From contig NZ_FNLC01000002.1 in the NCBI RefSeq assembly GCF_900104065.1, positions 416,995 to 480,994 of the forward strand: a stretch of 64,000 bases of DNA. The letters run 5' to 3'. The notes under the pieces were generated by a model that saw nothing but the letters and a program-made list of their open reading frames with translations, was not told the origin of the DNA and did no database searches. Shown piece by piece: positions 49,343-57,041 of the stretch. Numbering within the stretch: the stretch's first letter is position 1; each line of letters opens with the position of its first letter. The translations under genes and the position numbers were made by a program. Source of the stretch: Natronobacterium texcoconense (lineage in GTDB: Archaea; Halobacteriota; Halobacteria; Halobacteriales; Natrialbaceae).

Positions 49343-49427
49343 ACGCTTTCTTTTCCCGACAACCGAATAGTCACTTGGAACGGTCAGATAGCTCTTTTAC
49401 CTTTTCTCGCTCGATACGGACACGTCC

Positions 49428-50102
49428 TCACTCTCTCGCAGTCAACAACCCTTCGGCGACTATGGCTGACAGCCGTCCGCCGAGGTTCACAAGCACCAGC
49501 GTGACGTAGCCGATGGCGACGCCGCCGGCAGCTGCGAGCAGCGACCGGCCGAACGTATCGATTGGATACCAGCCCGCGAGCACGACGTGTTCGCCGTAGT
49601 ACAGGGGCGTGATCACGAGGTTGGCGGTCAGCGAGAGGCCGACGACGATTCCGACGAACGCCACGAACCCCAGGAGGGTTTTCCACACCAGGTAGACGGC
49701 CCCGAGCCACGTTGCTCGTCCGAGTACCAGTTCCCGCAGGAAGGCAACTGCCCCGTCGTCAGTGTCGGGAAAGCCGGGCGCGACGTCGGCCTCGAGCAGG
49801 CCCTCCGTCACCGCGCCGTCGAGCCACGCCAGCGCGACGAACATCAGGAGGGTGACGACGAACGCGATAGGACCGAGCAGCGCAGTGACGAACGCGAACG
49901 GGCTGAGCAGCGTGATGCTCAGTCCGAGCGTCGTCGCGATTCCCGTCACGGCGACAGTGAAGTACAGTATCGCCAGCGGAAACGCAAGCAGCAGGTACGC
50001 CAGCGAGCGGTACGTCCAGGGATCGACCGGAGCGGCGGCGATGCCGCGTCCACCGGTTGCAGCGCCGTTCGATCGCGTCGAGTCGGTCGTTGTCGTACTC
50101 AT
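49428..50102 (-). CDS. Putative-sensor-domain membrane protein, paralog of 54047
   Basis: 224 residues from the ATG at 50102 (MSTTTTDSTRSNGA). Four hydrophobic helices. The segments PWTYRSLAYLLLAFPLAILYF, GLSITLLSPFAF and PLYYGEH...YPIDTFGRSLLAAAGGVA match the protein at 54047 (TYLNLAYLLLAFPLGLAYF, GFSITIIGAIVGIP, WSIDTFPRALAAAAVG). Both belong to the putative sensor family (PF13796-like), which in bacteria often precedes kinase or HTH domains; here no output domain is fused. An ABC system and winged-helix regulators lie between the paralogs. Confidence 0.78.
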   Translation of the reverse strand: MSTTTTDSTRSNGAATGGRGIAAAPVDPWTYRSLAYLLLAFPLAILYFTVAVTGIATTLGLSITLLSPFAFVTALLGPIAFVVTLLMFVALAWLDGAVTEGLLEADVAPGFPDTDDGAVAFLRELVLGRATWLGAVYLVWKTLLGFVAFVGIVVGLSLTANLVITPLYYGEHVVLAGWYPIDTFGRSLLAAAGGVAIGYVTLVLVNLGGRLSAIVAEGLLTARE

Positions 50103-50184
50103 CGTCCTCGAGCGAGGAGTGGACGGCCACGGCCCTAAACCGGGGTCGCGAACTGTCGCCCGGACCACTCTGCGAAACGTTTAA

Positions 50185-50469
50185 TTAGGTCGCCTCGAGC
50201 GAGTAGAGGATCGCGAGCAGGCCGACGATGTTCGCGAGCAGGATGCCGAGCAGCGTCGCCGCTTCCGGCAGTTCCACGGCGGGTGCGAGGCCGTAGCTGA
50301 CGAGGAACGGACCGACGGTGATCGCGGCGATGCCGACGGCCAGAAAGCGCATCGCGTCGCTGTCGTTGCGCTGGTAGCCCCGGTAGGCGAGGCTGGCAAC
50401 GATGGTCCCCACGAAGGCGGTCGCGAACGCCGTCGCGAACAGGACGGTCGCGGGGTCAGCGGCGACCAT
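50185..50469 (-). CDS. Small membrane protein, third gene of the winged-helix operon
   Basis: 94 residues. Three hydrophobic helices: about 8-28 (FATAFATAFVGTIVASLA), 40-60 (RFLAVGIAAITVGPFLVSY), 70-92 (TLLGILLANIVGLLAILYSL). No charged catalytic motif. The gene overlaps the previous one by 14 bases, so translation is coupled. Haloarchaeal proteins of this type commonly follow an HTH gene and are of unknown function. Confidence 0.78.
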   Translation of the reverse strand: MVAADPATVLFATAFATAFVGTIVASLAYRGYQRNDSDAMRFLAVGIAAITVGPFLVSYGLAPAVELPEAATLLGILLANIVGLLAILYSLEAT

Positions 50470-50842
50470 AGACCACCCCCAGGATGACGAGCAGTCCGAG
50501 TAGCTGTACCGCGGTCGCGATCACTTCCTGCCAGACCGGAGCGACAGCCGGCATGTTCGAGAGGACGAGTCTGAGGAGCATGGGTATCGTCGTGAGCAGT
50601 ACGAGGCCAGCGCCGAGCAGGAGCATCCCGACGCCGCCACCCGCCCGATAGCCGCGATAGAGCCGAACGGCGAGATACACCGACAGCACCGTCGCGACGA
50701 GCAAAGCGAGAAACACCAGCACGACCAGTTCCGGCGATCCGCCGACCGCCTGAGTGTCGAGCGGTACGAGCCGGCCGCTGAACGTGCCCTCGACTCCGAA
50801 GGGTGTCGGCTCGAGTCCGGAGTTCGATCGCTGCCCGATCAT
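50456..50842 (-). CDS. Membrane protein, second gene of the winged-helix operon
   Basis: 128 residues. A hydrophilic N-terminal segment of about 35 residues is followed by three helices (about 38-62, 68-92, 105-125), including GMLLLGAGLVLLTTIPMLL. The start overlaps the stop of the winged-helix regulator by four bases (ATGA), and the 3' end overlaps the next gene. No family recognised. Context suggests membrane proteins whose expression is set by the regulator. Confidence 0.78.
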   Translation of the reverse strand: MIGQRSNSGLEPTPFGVEGTFSGRLVPLDTQAVGGSPELVVLVFLALLVATVLSVYLAVRLYRGYRAGGGVGMLLLGAGLVLLTTIPMLLRLVLSNMPAVAPVWQEVIATAVQLLGLLVILGVVYGRR

Positions 50843-51186
50843 TTGAATCCCTCGTAGAGTCTGGTAAAGCGGTCGGCTGCTGCTTCCGTCGGCCCGCGAT
50901 CGACGTCGACCTCGAACCCGTTCTCGTCGAGTCGGATTCGTACCTCGCGGAGCCGGGCGCTGTAGACCTTGTAGTGGTGGCCGCCGGGATCGAGTTTCTG
51001 CTGGTCCTCGAGCAGGTCCCGTTCCTGTAGCTGTTCGACGCGTCGGTAGATAGTGGACGGATCGGCGCCACAGGCGTCGCTCAGCGCGTCGACGGACTTC
51101 GGTTCCTCGCGGGTTTGCTCGAGGATCGTCCGCATGTACTCGTCGCTGAGGACGTCGACGACGTCGGCCTCACCGTCGTCGCTCAT
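50839..51186 (-). CDS. Winged-helix transcription regulator
   Basis: 115 residues from the ATG at 51186 (MSDDGEADVVDVLSDEYMRT). The DNA-binding core is VLSDEYMRTILEQTREEPKSVDALSDACGADPSTIYRRVEQLQERDLLED, an ArsR/TrmB-like HTH with recognition helix ADPSTIYRRVEQL. The wing follows as LDPGGHHYKVYSARL, and the tail as FTRLYEGFK. First gene of a three-gene operon with two small membrane proteins, all overlapping. A direct role in controlling those genes is inferred from order only. Confidence 0.88.
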   Translation of the reverse strand: MSDDGEADVVDVLSDEYMRTILEQTREEPKSVDALSDACGADPSTIYRRVEQLQERDLLEDQQKLDPGGHHYKVYSARLREVRIRLDENGFEVDVDRGPTEAAADRFTRLYEGFK

Positions 51187-51350
51187 CGTCTTTCGATTTC
51201 GTTGACAGCACAAAAGTTCCACTGGTGCACTCGAGGCGAACGGCGTCGTTCGTTCGTGCTGGCTCGTATCGCCCGAAACCGTTCGTATTTCGGACCTCAT
51301 CACCGAGTCGAGTTGTGTGGAGATTCATTGTTCGGATCGGGTGACGACGG

Positions 51351-52991
51351 CTACGTCTGCCGGTACCGGTGGACGAACGCGGTAACGAGTGCTGCCAGCC
51401 CGATCCCGCCGAACAGCAGCGGCGTGGTCGTCCCGGCCGTCGCCGACGTTGCCCCGGCGAAGTCGAGCACGGGGACCTCGTTGAGGGGGCCGACGTACCA
51501 GAGCAGCAGGTACGTCAGCTCGAACAGCCGTCTCGTCCCGGTCCAGTACCCCATTGCCTGTGCGAGCGACGGGACGAACAGGACGGCACCGACGAGGACG
51601 ACCGCACCGCTCGCTCCCGCCTCGACGATCAGCGGCCACAAGGAGACGCCGAAGAACGCCGTCGCGACGATTGCACCGGCGAGCCACTCCGCGACGAGCT
51701 GTCCGTAGGGCTGCTTCGACGAGACGATAAACGGCGTGATCCGGTGTCGAACCGCCCTCGAGCCCATCGACGACCACAGGAACAGCGGCCAGATCGCTGC
51801 GACGACGACGAGGCCGGTACTGGCAGCCGAACCGGTGAGACCGGCGATTCCGATCACGAGCGCGCCGGCGTACCACCACCAGGGCTGACCACGCACCAGC
51901 AGTCGTAGTTCCTGCACCACGAGTCGGCCGATCCCCCCGGCAGTTCGGTCCGTGACGGGTGTCAGGGCCGCGTTTTCGACGCTCCGAATATCGGACGTTT
52001 GGCCCGTTGCCGTCGAACGAATCGAGGGAAGCACCCGGAGCAACCTGCAGACGGTCCCGTCGGAGTTCGTGGAGCCATCGCGCTCGAATCGTTCGTACGG
52101 GACGGTGGCGAGCGCCGCGAAGCCGATCCCCAAGAGGATCAACCCGAACCGGTTCGCGTAGAACCAGAGCGGCAGCCAGTCGCCGTCCCAGTGGAACCGG
52201 ACGATCTCTGCGCTTGCGCTACCGGCACCGAAGTTCGCAACTCCCAGCCCATCGTACTCCGGGGCAACCGAATACAGCGCCTCCGCCGTCAGTTCGGCCG
52301 AGACGAACATCCCGACGGTATCGGTCAACTGGAGCCAGACCGGGATTTCGTCCGGGGCGTAGTCGGCCGTTGCGAGTGCTACTATCAGCGCCGTCATTGC
52401 GGTGAAGAAGTACACCACGTTCCCGATCGTCCCGTCGAGCCAGTCCGTCGACTGAAACAGGAGCGTGACGCCCGCGACGAGACAACCGACCGGCATTCCG
52501 AGCAGAAACACCGTTCCGAGAATCCAGACTGGATCGGTCGTTCCCGTCCCGTGAACGAGGTGGTTGATGACCGCCGCGATCCCGAGTGTTCCGAGCACGA
52601 CGGCGACGTATCCGACGTGGCTGAGCCATTTTCCGAGGAGTAACGTCCGCGTACTGATGCCAGTGCTTGCAACGAGACGGTCGACGTCGGTCGTTCGGTC
52701 CCGCTCGAGCGAGCCCGCGAGGAGGTAGTACCCGAGGAAAAGCAGGACCGATGCGCCCGTCATGCCGGCGGTAAGGCCAATATACGCCGACGTGGGTTCG
52801 CCGGTGTACTGGACCGTTCCGCCGTCGCTCGAGTCCACGTAAAATATCTCGACGGTGCCGACGTTGACCAGGTAGCCGAGGTACGCGATTACGGCCAGGA
52901 CGACGAGCACCTTCCGGGAACGGATTCGCTGGCGGAAGTCCGCCCGTGCGACGTGGAAGATGGGACGCCAGGACGATCGCCCAACCTTCAT
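51351..52991 (-). CDS. ABC-2-type transporter permease
   Basis: 546 residues with about 12 helices. The N-terminal HVARADFRQRIRSRKVLVVLAV is typical of ABC-2 permeases in which a first cytoplasmic helix precedes the membrane. A large extracytoplasmic loop (about 60-85) has SSDGGTVQYTGEP. A second, cytoplasmic linker lies near residue 310 (RFERDGSTNSDGT). Start one base after the stop of the upstream ATPase gene, so co-translated with it. Substrate unknown; the export type is inferred from the ATPase family. Confidence 0.82.
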   Translation of the reverse strand: MKVGRSSWRPIFHVARADFRQRIRSRKVLVVLAVIAYLGYLVNVGTVEIFYVDSSDGGTVQYTGEPTSAYIGLTAGMTGASVLLFLGYYLLAGSLERDRTTDVDRLVASTGISTRTLLLGKWLSHVGYVAVVLGTLGIAAVINHLVHGTGTTDPVWILGTVFLLGMPVGCLVAGVTLLFQSTDWLDGTIGNVVYFFTAMTALIVALATADYAPDEIPVWLQLTDTVGMFVSAELTAEALYSVAPEYDGLGVANFGAGSASAEIVRFHWDGDWLPLWFYANRFGLILLGIGFAALATVPYERFERDGSTNSDGTVCRLLRVLPSIRSTATGQTSDIRSVENAALTPVTDRTAGGIGRLVVQELRLLVRGQPWWWYAGALVIGIAGLTGSAASTGLVVVAAIWPLFLWSSMGSRAVRHRITPFIVSSKQPYGQLVAEWLAGAIVATAFFGVSLWPLIVEAGASGAVVLVGAVLFVPSLAQAMGYWTGTRRLFELTYLLLWYVGPLNEVPVLDFAGATSATAGTTTPLLFGGIGLAALVTAFVHRYRQT

Positions 52992-52992
52992 A

Positions 52993-53868
52993 CTACACCG
53001 CCCCTCGCCGTTCGATTCGATGGAGATAGGCGTCCTCGAGCGTCGGCGTCACCGATGTCGCGTCGGGTTCCGGGCGTTCGTCGGCGATTACCCGAACGCT
53101 GACGCCGTCGGCCCGCTGGACCGTACTCGACACCTGGTACTGCTCTCGGACTGCCTCGAGGTCGTCACGGGAAACGAGGTACTCGTAGACGCTTCCGTCG
53201 GTGGCTTCGACGAGCGTCTCCGGGTCCGTGTGGGTCACCAGTTCGCCGTCCTCGAGGAGGGCGACCGTGTTCGCCGTCGCCTCGATGTCCGGGACGATGT
53301 GGGTCGAGAGCAAGACGACGCGGTCGCTGGCGGTCGAGGAGATGACGTTCCGGAACCGCACACGCTCTTCCGGATCGAGTCCGACCGTCGGTTCGTCGAC
53401 GACCAGCAGGTCCGGATCGTTCACCAGCGCCTGTGCGATGCCGACGCGCTGGCGCATCCCGCCGGAGAACGTTCGGAGCTTGTCGTTCCGGACGTGCTCG
53501 AGGTTCGTCAGCGAGAGTAACTCGTCGATCCGGACGTCGGCGGTTTCCCGGTCCAGTCCCCGGAGTGCAGCGATGTACTCGAGGAACTCCTCGGCGGTGA
53601 GGTCCGGGTAAACGCCGAAGCTCTGTGGCAGGTAGCCCAGCCCTTCACGGACCACTGATGGGTTCTCGACGATATCGGTGCCGTTCCAGTAGGCGGTTCC
53701 GGTCGTCGGCTCCGAGACGGTCGTCACGATTCGCATCAGCGTCGACTTACCGGCACCGTTCGGGCCGAGTAGTCCGTGTATTCCCTCCTCGAGTTCGAGG
53801 TCGACTCCTCGAACGCCCCATACGTCCTCCGCGTATCGTTTTCCGAGGTTCTCGAGACGTAGGTTCAT
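52993..53868 (-). CDS. ABC transporter ATP-binding protein
   Basis: 291 residues. Walker A LLGPNGAGKSTLMRI near residue 35, signature FSGGMRQRVGIAQALV, Walker B LLVVDEPTVGLDP, and the H-loop STHIVPDIEA. A C-terminal extension of about 60 residues (VYEYLVSRDDLEAVREQY, EDAYLHRIERRGAV) resembles that of multi-drug or lipid export ATPases. Pairs with the permease at 51351. A Shine-Dalgarno-like AAGGAA precedes the ATG, with a TATA-like GTTACATACTTG near 53897-53908. Confidence 0.93.
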   Translation of the reverse strand: MNLRLENLGKRYAEDVWGVRGVDLELEEGIHGLLGPNGAGKSTLMRIVTTVSEPTTGTAYWNGTDIVENPSVVREGLGYLPQSFGVYPDLTAEEFLEYIAALRGLDRETADVRIDELLSLTNLEHVRNDKLRTFSGGMRQRVGIAQALVNDPDLLVVDEPTVGLDPEERVRFRNVISSTASDRVVLLSTHIVPDIEATANTVALLEDGELVTHTDPETLVEATDGSVYEYLVSRDDLEAVREQYQVSSTVQRADGVSVRVIADERPEPDATSVTPTLEDAYLHRIERRGAV

Positions 53869-54010
53869 TTCCTTGTCACGTTATCCCAGGGACCGCACAA
53901 GTATGTAACGGGGCTGATGATTGTGAGACTCCCAATTCTGCGAAATAGTTATATATGAAGACGGATCTCGAGCAGTTGCGAATCGGTCAACGACGCGAAA
54001 CGGGTGACCA

Positions 54011-54020
54011 ACGTTTATAG
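54011..54020 (+). promoter_or_regulatory. TATA-like element for the gene at 54047
   Basis: ACGTTTATAG is centred about 30 bases before the ATG at 54047, consistent with a leaderless transcript. Confidence 0.5.
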
Positions 54021-54046
54021 TCTCGGGGCCGGCAGTCAGGACCGAG

Positions 54047-54832
54047 ATGGCGCGTTCGACGGCCAGGGTGACCGACGATCGATTCAGCCGACTCGGAACC
54101 GGCCTCGAGCGATTCCTCTCGGTCCCGCTCGAGCGCCAGACGTATCTCAACCTGGCCTATCTGCTGCTTGCGTTCCCGCTCGGGCTGGCGTACTTCGTGT
54201 TCGTCGTGGTCGGCGTCTCGATGGGGTTCGGCTTCTCGATAACGATCATCGGGGCCATCGTCGGAATCCCTATCCTCGCAGTTACGGTCGCCATCGCGCT
54301 CGCGCTGGCCGGCTTCGAACGCTGGCTAACGTCGTCGATGCTCGAGGTCGAGGTCGACCTTCGAACAGAACTGTCGGGAGATGGTCGACGCGATCAGTTC
54401 CTCTCGCTGGTGACCGATCCCAAAACCTGGACGCCGCTGGTTTACCTCCCCGTGAAGTTCGTCCTCGGACTGGCGTCGTTCGTCCTGGCGATAACGGGCC
54501 TGTCGACCGGCGTCAGCATGCTCTTGCTCCCGTTCTACTACGACAACCCGGGAGTGTACGTCGGCGTCGTCCCGGACCGTGCCCCGGAGATCCACCAGAC
54601 GCTGTATCTCGGCTGGAACTACCTGCTGGTCGGCTTCGAGGCCGTCGTCACCGTCGGCCACTGGAGCATCGACACCTTCCCGCGGGCGCTCGCCGCCGCC
54701 GCGGTCGGGATCGTGCTGTTGCTGGTGACGCTGCACGTCCTGAACGGTCTGGCTCGTCTCTCGGGCTGGTTCGCCCGCGTGACCCTCGAGGACGGCTACG
54801 ACCCGTTCGCCGTCGTCGCGCGGTCGCTGTAG
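54047..54832 (+). CDS. Putative-sensor-domain membrane protein, paralog of 49428
   Basis: 261 residues. The N-terminal 40 residues are hydrophilic, then four helices: LNLAYLLLAFPLGLAYFVFVVVGV, SITIIGAIVGIPILAVTVAIALALA, FVLGLASFVLAITG and ALAAAAVGIVLLLVTLHVL. It shares motifs and order with the 49428 protein, so the two are duplicates. The ABC transporter and the winged-helix operon lie between. Its stop is adjacent to the stop of the convergent HFX_2341 regulator. Function unknown; the putative sensor family name is all that is known. Confidence 0.78.
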   Translation: MARSTARVTDDRFSRLGTGLERFLSVPLERQTYLNLAYLLLAFPLGLAYFVFVVVGVSMGFGFSITIIGAIVGIPILAVTVAIALALAGFERWLTSSMLEVEVDLRTELSGDGRRDQFLSLVTDPKTWTPLVYLPVKFVLGLASFVLAITGLSTGVSMLLLPFYYDNPGVYVGVVPDRAPEIHQTLYLGWNYLLVGFEAVVTVGHWSIDTFPRALAAAAVGIVLLLVTLHVLNGLARLSGWFARVTLEDGYDPFAVVARSL

Positions 54833-55741
54833 CTACTCCTCGAGGACGTCGTCACCACGATCCGAGTGGGCCCGGACCCACAGTTCGCCGATCCGGGAGA
54901 GTCTGGTCCGGTAGGACTTCCCGTGTTCCTCCCGCTCGATGTAGCCCTTGCCGCCGGGTCCGAGTCGGTCGACGTTGTAGATCACCTTCGAGCGGAAACT
55001 GTCGGTGTACTCCTCGTTGAGTTCGCGAGCCAGCGATGCCGCCAGTTCCGAGACCGAGTCGAACTCGCCGTCCTCGCCGAGTTTGAACAGGATGAGTTCC
55101 TCGAACGGCTTGACGTTCGAAAAGGAGGTGACGGGGAGTTCGACGATGTGGCTGCCGTCGATCTCTTTGGCTCCGATCGTCGTCCCGCGTTCGTCGAACT
55201 CCGCGAGGAGGTCGCGGGCGCTCTCGAGGCGACGGTCGACTCGCTCGTCGTCGACCCCGCCGCTGTCGAGGTCCTCGAGCAGGTCGATCTGTTCCCGTAA
55301 CTCCTCGGCGAGTTCCGTCTCGAGGTACTTCTCGGGGGCCGTGTAGTAGGTGTGGATCGCCTCGCGGTCCTCCTCGCGTTCGACCATCAGAGAGTTGGCC
55401 GCCGTCGCGAACGCAAAACTGACCGTTCGGGGCATCGCGGCGACGTTGACCCAGACCTCGTTGCCTCGCTCGAGTTCGGCGGTGATGAGGCCGTAGGCCT
55501 GTTCGAACGCCTCGTCGTAGTCGTAGACGTCCTCCAGAACGAACCGCTCGGTCTCGGCACCTAACAGGTTCTGGAAGTCCGTCTCGAGTTTCTCCGAGAG
55601 GTGCCGGGAGTACTCGACGTTTGCCTCGCTGCCGACGGCGCCCTCGAGTAAGATGACGCTGTCGACGTCGATCTGATCGCGGACCAGCGGCGCGATCAGC
55701 CGGTCGTAGTCGAAGCCGACCGGGACGATGTGGGTTTGCAT
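54833..55741 (-). CDS. HFX_2341/DUF6293-type transcription regulator, CARF-like Rossmann plus winged helix
   Basis: 302 residues from the ATG at 55741 (MQTHIVPVGFDYDRLIAPL). The N-terminal half is a Rossmann-like fold: VGFDYDRLIAPLV, SVILLEGAVG, WVNVAAMPRTVSFAFATAAN, the pattern of CARF-type or DUF6293 domains. The C-terminal half is a winged helix: PFEELILFKLGEDGEFDSVSELAASLARELNEEY, then VIYNVDRLGPGGKGYIEREEHGKSYRTRLSRIGELW. CARF-like folds in the family are suspected to bind nucleotides. An in-frame extension upstream to 55831 passes through the likely promoter and seems unlikely. Confidence 0.85.
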   Translation of the reverse strand: MQTHIVPVGFDYDRLIAPLVRDQIDVDSVILLEGAVGSEANVEYSRHLSEKLETDFQNLLGAETERFVLEDVYDYDEAFEQAYGLITAELERGNEVWVNVAAMPRTVSFAFATAANSLMVEREEDREAIHTYYTAPEKYLETELAEELREQIDLLEDLDSGGVDDERVDRRLESARDLLAEFDERGTTIGAKEIDGSHIVELPVTSFSNVKPFEELILFKLGEDGEFDSVSELAASLARELNEEYTDSFRSKVIYNVDRLGPGGKGYIEREEHGKSYRTRLSRIGELWVRAHSDRGDDVLEE

Positions 55742-56009
55742 GTGTAGGGGTTGGAGGGTCCGACTCCTAACAGTATTGATCTCGAGGGGGTTCTTATACC
55801 CATTGTCAGATCCAATACTGCTCAATTCCACATCGCCAATGTTGGGCCTTACTCCCGTCTTGGGTTCCTCATCGGAACCGAGAATGTCCCAACCCTTAAT
55901 TCTAATTCTGTCCTATGAGTATAGACACAATATTCTATGTTCTATAATTCGTGATAAGGGACTACATTGAGATAACTAATTGCTTTGGTCTGATGGAATA
56001 CTTTGCTCC
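55742..56009. other. AT-rich intergenic part of the 55.75-57.04 kb island
   Basis: Clearly lower GC than the flanks, with stop codons in all frames on both strands at short intervals. Beyond the promoter repeat of the HFX_2341 gene I see no gene here. Confidence 0.5.
55771..55820 (-). promoter_or_regulatory. Inverted repeat bracketing the TATA box of the HFX_2341 gene
   Basis: CAGTATTGATCT at 55771-55782 is mirrored by CAGATCCAATACTG at 55807-55820 (one base is skipped in the match). Between them on the minus strand is a TATA-like GTATAAG (55792-55798), about 50-55 bases before the ATG at 55741. A repeat around the TATA box is a usual archaeal repressor arrangement, so autoregulation is possible. 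Confidence 0.4.
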
Positions 56010-56309
56010 TCAATTATTTGATGTCGATGTAATCCACAATAGCAAAATTTCTCGCAACAATCCCCACGTTTGTTTTATCATCCACGCCAAAGACCCTATT
56101 ATCATGAAGGCTATTTCCCGGGAAGATAGGTATCCGTAGTGGAGGGATATAATACCCACTATAATTAATAAAGAGGACAAAATAATTAGAATAGAAATAG
56201 CGAATAGAGAAGCTAATACGGCCTTTTTCGGAACTACTTTCGCTCCGCTCTGGAAACCCTTATGCCCTTCTTCTTCTTCGCCTTCTCTTAGACCGCCCGC
56301 CTTACTCAA
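56010..56309 (-). CDS. AT-rich membrane protein, unknown
   Basis: 99 residues with a TTG start (56309); in-frame ATG or GTG codons are absent earlier, so the start is uncertain. Residues 1-28 are charged (GLREGEEEEGHKG), followed by two long hydrophobic helices: AVLASLFAISILIILSSLLIIVG and FMIIGSLAWMIKQTWGLL. Codon use is far from the GC-rich norm of the window (many ATT, TTA and TCT codons). A plus-strand frame at 55951-56139 overlaps it but is less protein-like. Possibly of viral or mobile-element origin. Confidence 0.5.
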   Translation of the reverse strand: MSKAGGLREGEEEEGHKGFQSGAKVVPKKAVLASLFAISILIILSSLLIIVGIISLHYGYLSSREIAFMIIGSLAWMIKQTWGLLREILLLWITSTSNN

Positions 56310-56555
56310 GGAATCCGCGCCCTGCTATGGCAGAAGCGCGGCTACAGAATAGGATCTGACTTGCCGAACGGCAAGACAGGTTCATACCAACTGTTAGCAC
56401 AGTCGTCAACTTAAGACTGCCGGTGACGATACTTGAGATCGAACTGATTTCAGGTCATAGAATCCGATATGTGGATAATATTTTGGACTGTGATGGACAG
56501 ACTGGGTTGCCAGGAAAGTTGAGCCTTGGATCAAAGAAATGGATTAGAGTTCAGA
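56310..56555. other. Island intergenic stretch
   Basis: AT-rich, no plausible gene. A perfect short hairpin CTTGCCGAACGGCAAG (56360-56375) and a GCGCC...GGCGC-like imperfect hairpin near 56315-56340 are present. No terminal repeats or transposase fragments were recognised. Confidence 0.4.
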
Positions 56556-56918
56556 TTATGATAGTATGATTGGATATACAGAAATAGCAGATAAGAGGAT
56601 CAAGAAACTCGTAAGGAGGGTATTTGTCCACCATTGTCGTCTTTCCATTTTCCGCTGGTGAGCCACCTGAAATCCTTTTGATGTCAATCCGAACCCATTT
56701 TCATGTACTAGTCCAATTTCTTGCAAATAATTCCGTGATTCTGCTATCTCTTCTGGGGTTAGACCAGTCTCTTCTGAAATAACATGGTTCTTTCCAAGGA
56801 AATCACCAAGTGCTTCCCCAAAACCTTCATACGACTCATTGGTTGACATCTGATGTTCATACATCGCTATAAGAACTTTGACCCAATTCGCTTTCTCTTG
56901 CTTAAACGGGATATTCAT
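56556..56918 (-). CDS. Winged-helix protein with C-terminal membrane anchor
   Basis: 120 residues from the ATG at 56918 (MNIPFKQEKANWVKVLIAM). About 1-85 forms a winged helix: YEGFGEALGDFLGKNHVISEETGLTPEEIAESRNYLQEIGLVHENGFGLTSKGF with recognition helix LTPEEIAESRNYL. A C-terminal hydrophobic helix (WWTNTLLTSFLILLSAISVYPI) anchors it. Codons are AT-rich, unlike the neighbours. A membrane-tethered HTH of this form is common in archaeal mobile elements. An inverted repeat at 56943-56958 could be its operator. Confidence 0.7.
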   Translation of the reverse strand: MNIPFKQEKANWVKVLIAMYEHQMSTNESYEGFGEALGDFLGKNHVISEETGLTPEEIAESRNYLQEIGLVHENGFGLTSKGFQVAHQRKMERRQWWTNTLLTSFLILLSAISVYPIILS

Positions 56919-56936
56919 GAGAAGCAGATAGGAGTA

Positions 56937-56984
56937 GATCCTAATCGTTCTGACGATTGAGTGAACTATATCGATCCTAATCGT
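56937..56984 (-). promoter_or_regulatory. Candidate operator and promoter of the winged-helix gene
   Basis: AATCGTTCTGACGATT at 56943-56958 is a perfect inverted repeat (six-base arms, four-base centre). GATCCTAATCGT occurs at 56937-56948 and again at 56973-56984. A TATA-like GATATAG lies at 56965-56971 on the minus strand, so the repeat sits between the TATA box and the ATG (56918). Confidence 0.45.
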
Positions 56985-57041
56985 CTGCGGTTCCGTTTTA
57001 CTAGCTCGAAAAGAGAGTAGAGCCGGCGCTGCTAATCGAAA

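Noticed and set aside
55951-56139. A 62-residue plus-strand frame in the AT-rich island
   Set aside because: Overlaps the better membrane-protein candidate on the minus strand and has no feature of its own; kept only as an alternative.
56360-56375. Perfect hairpin CTTGCCGAACGGCAAG as a terminator or CRISPR-like repeat
   Set aside because: Only one copy, short, and not followed by a T-tract.
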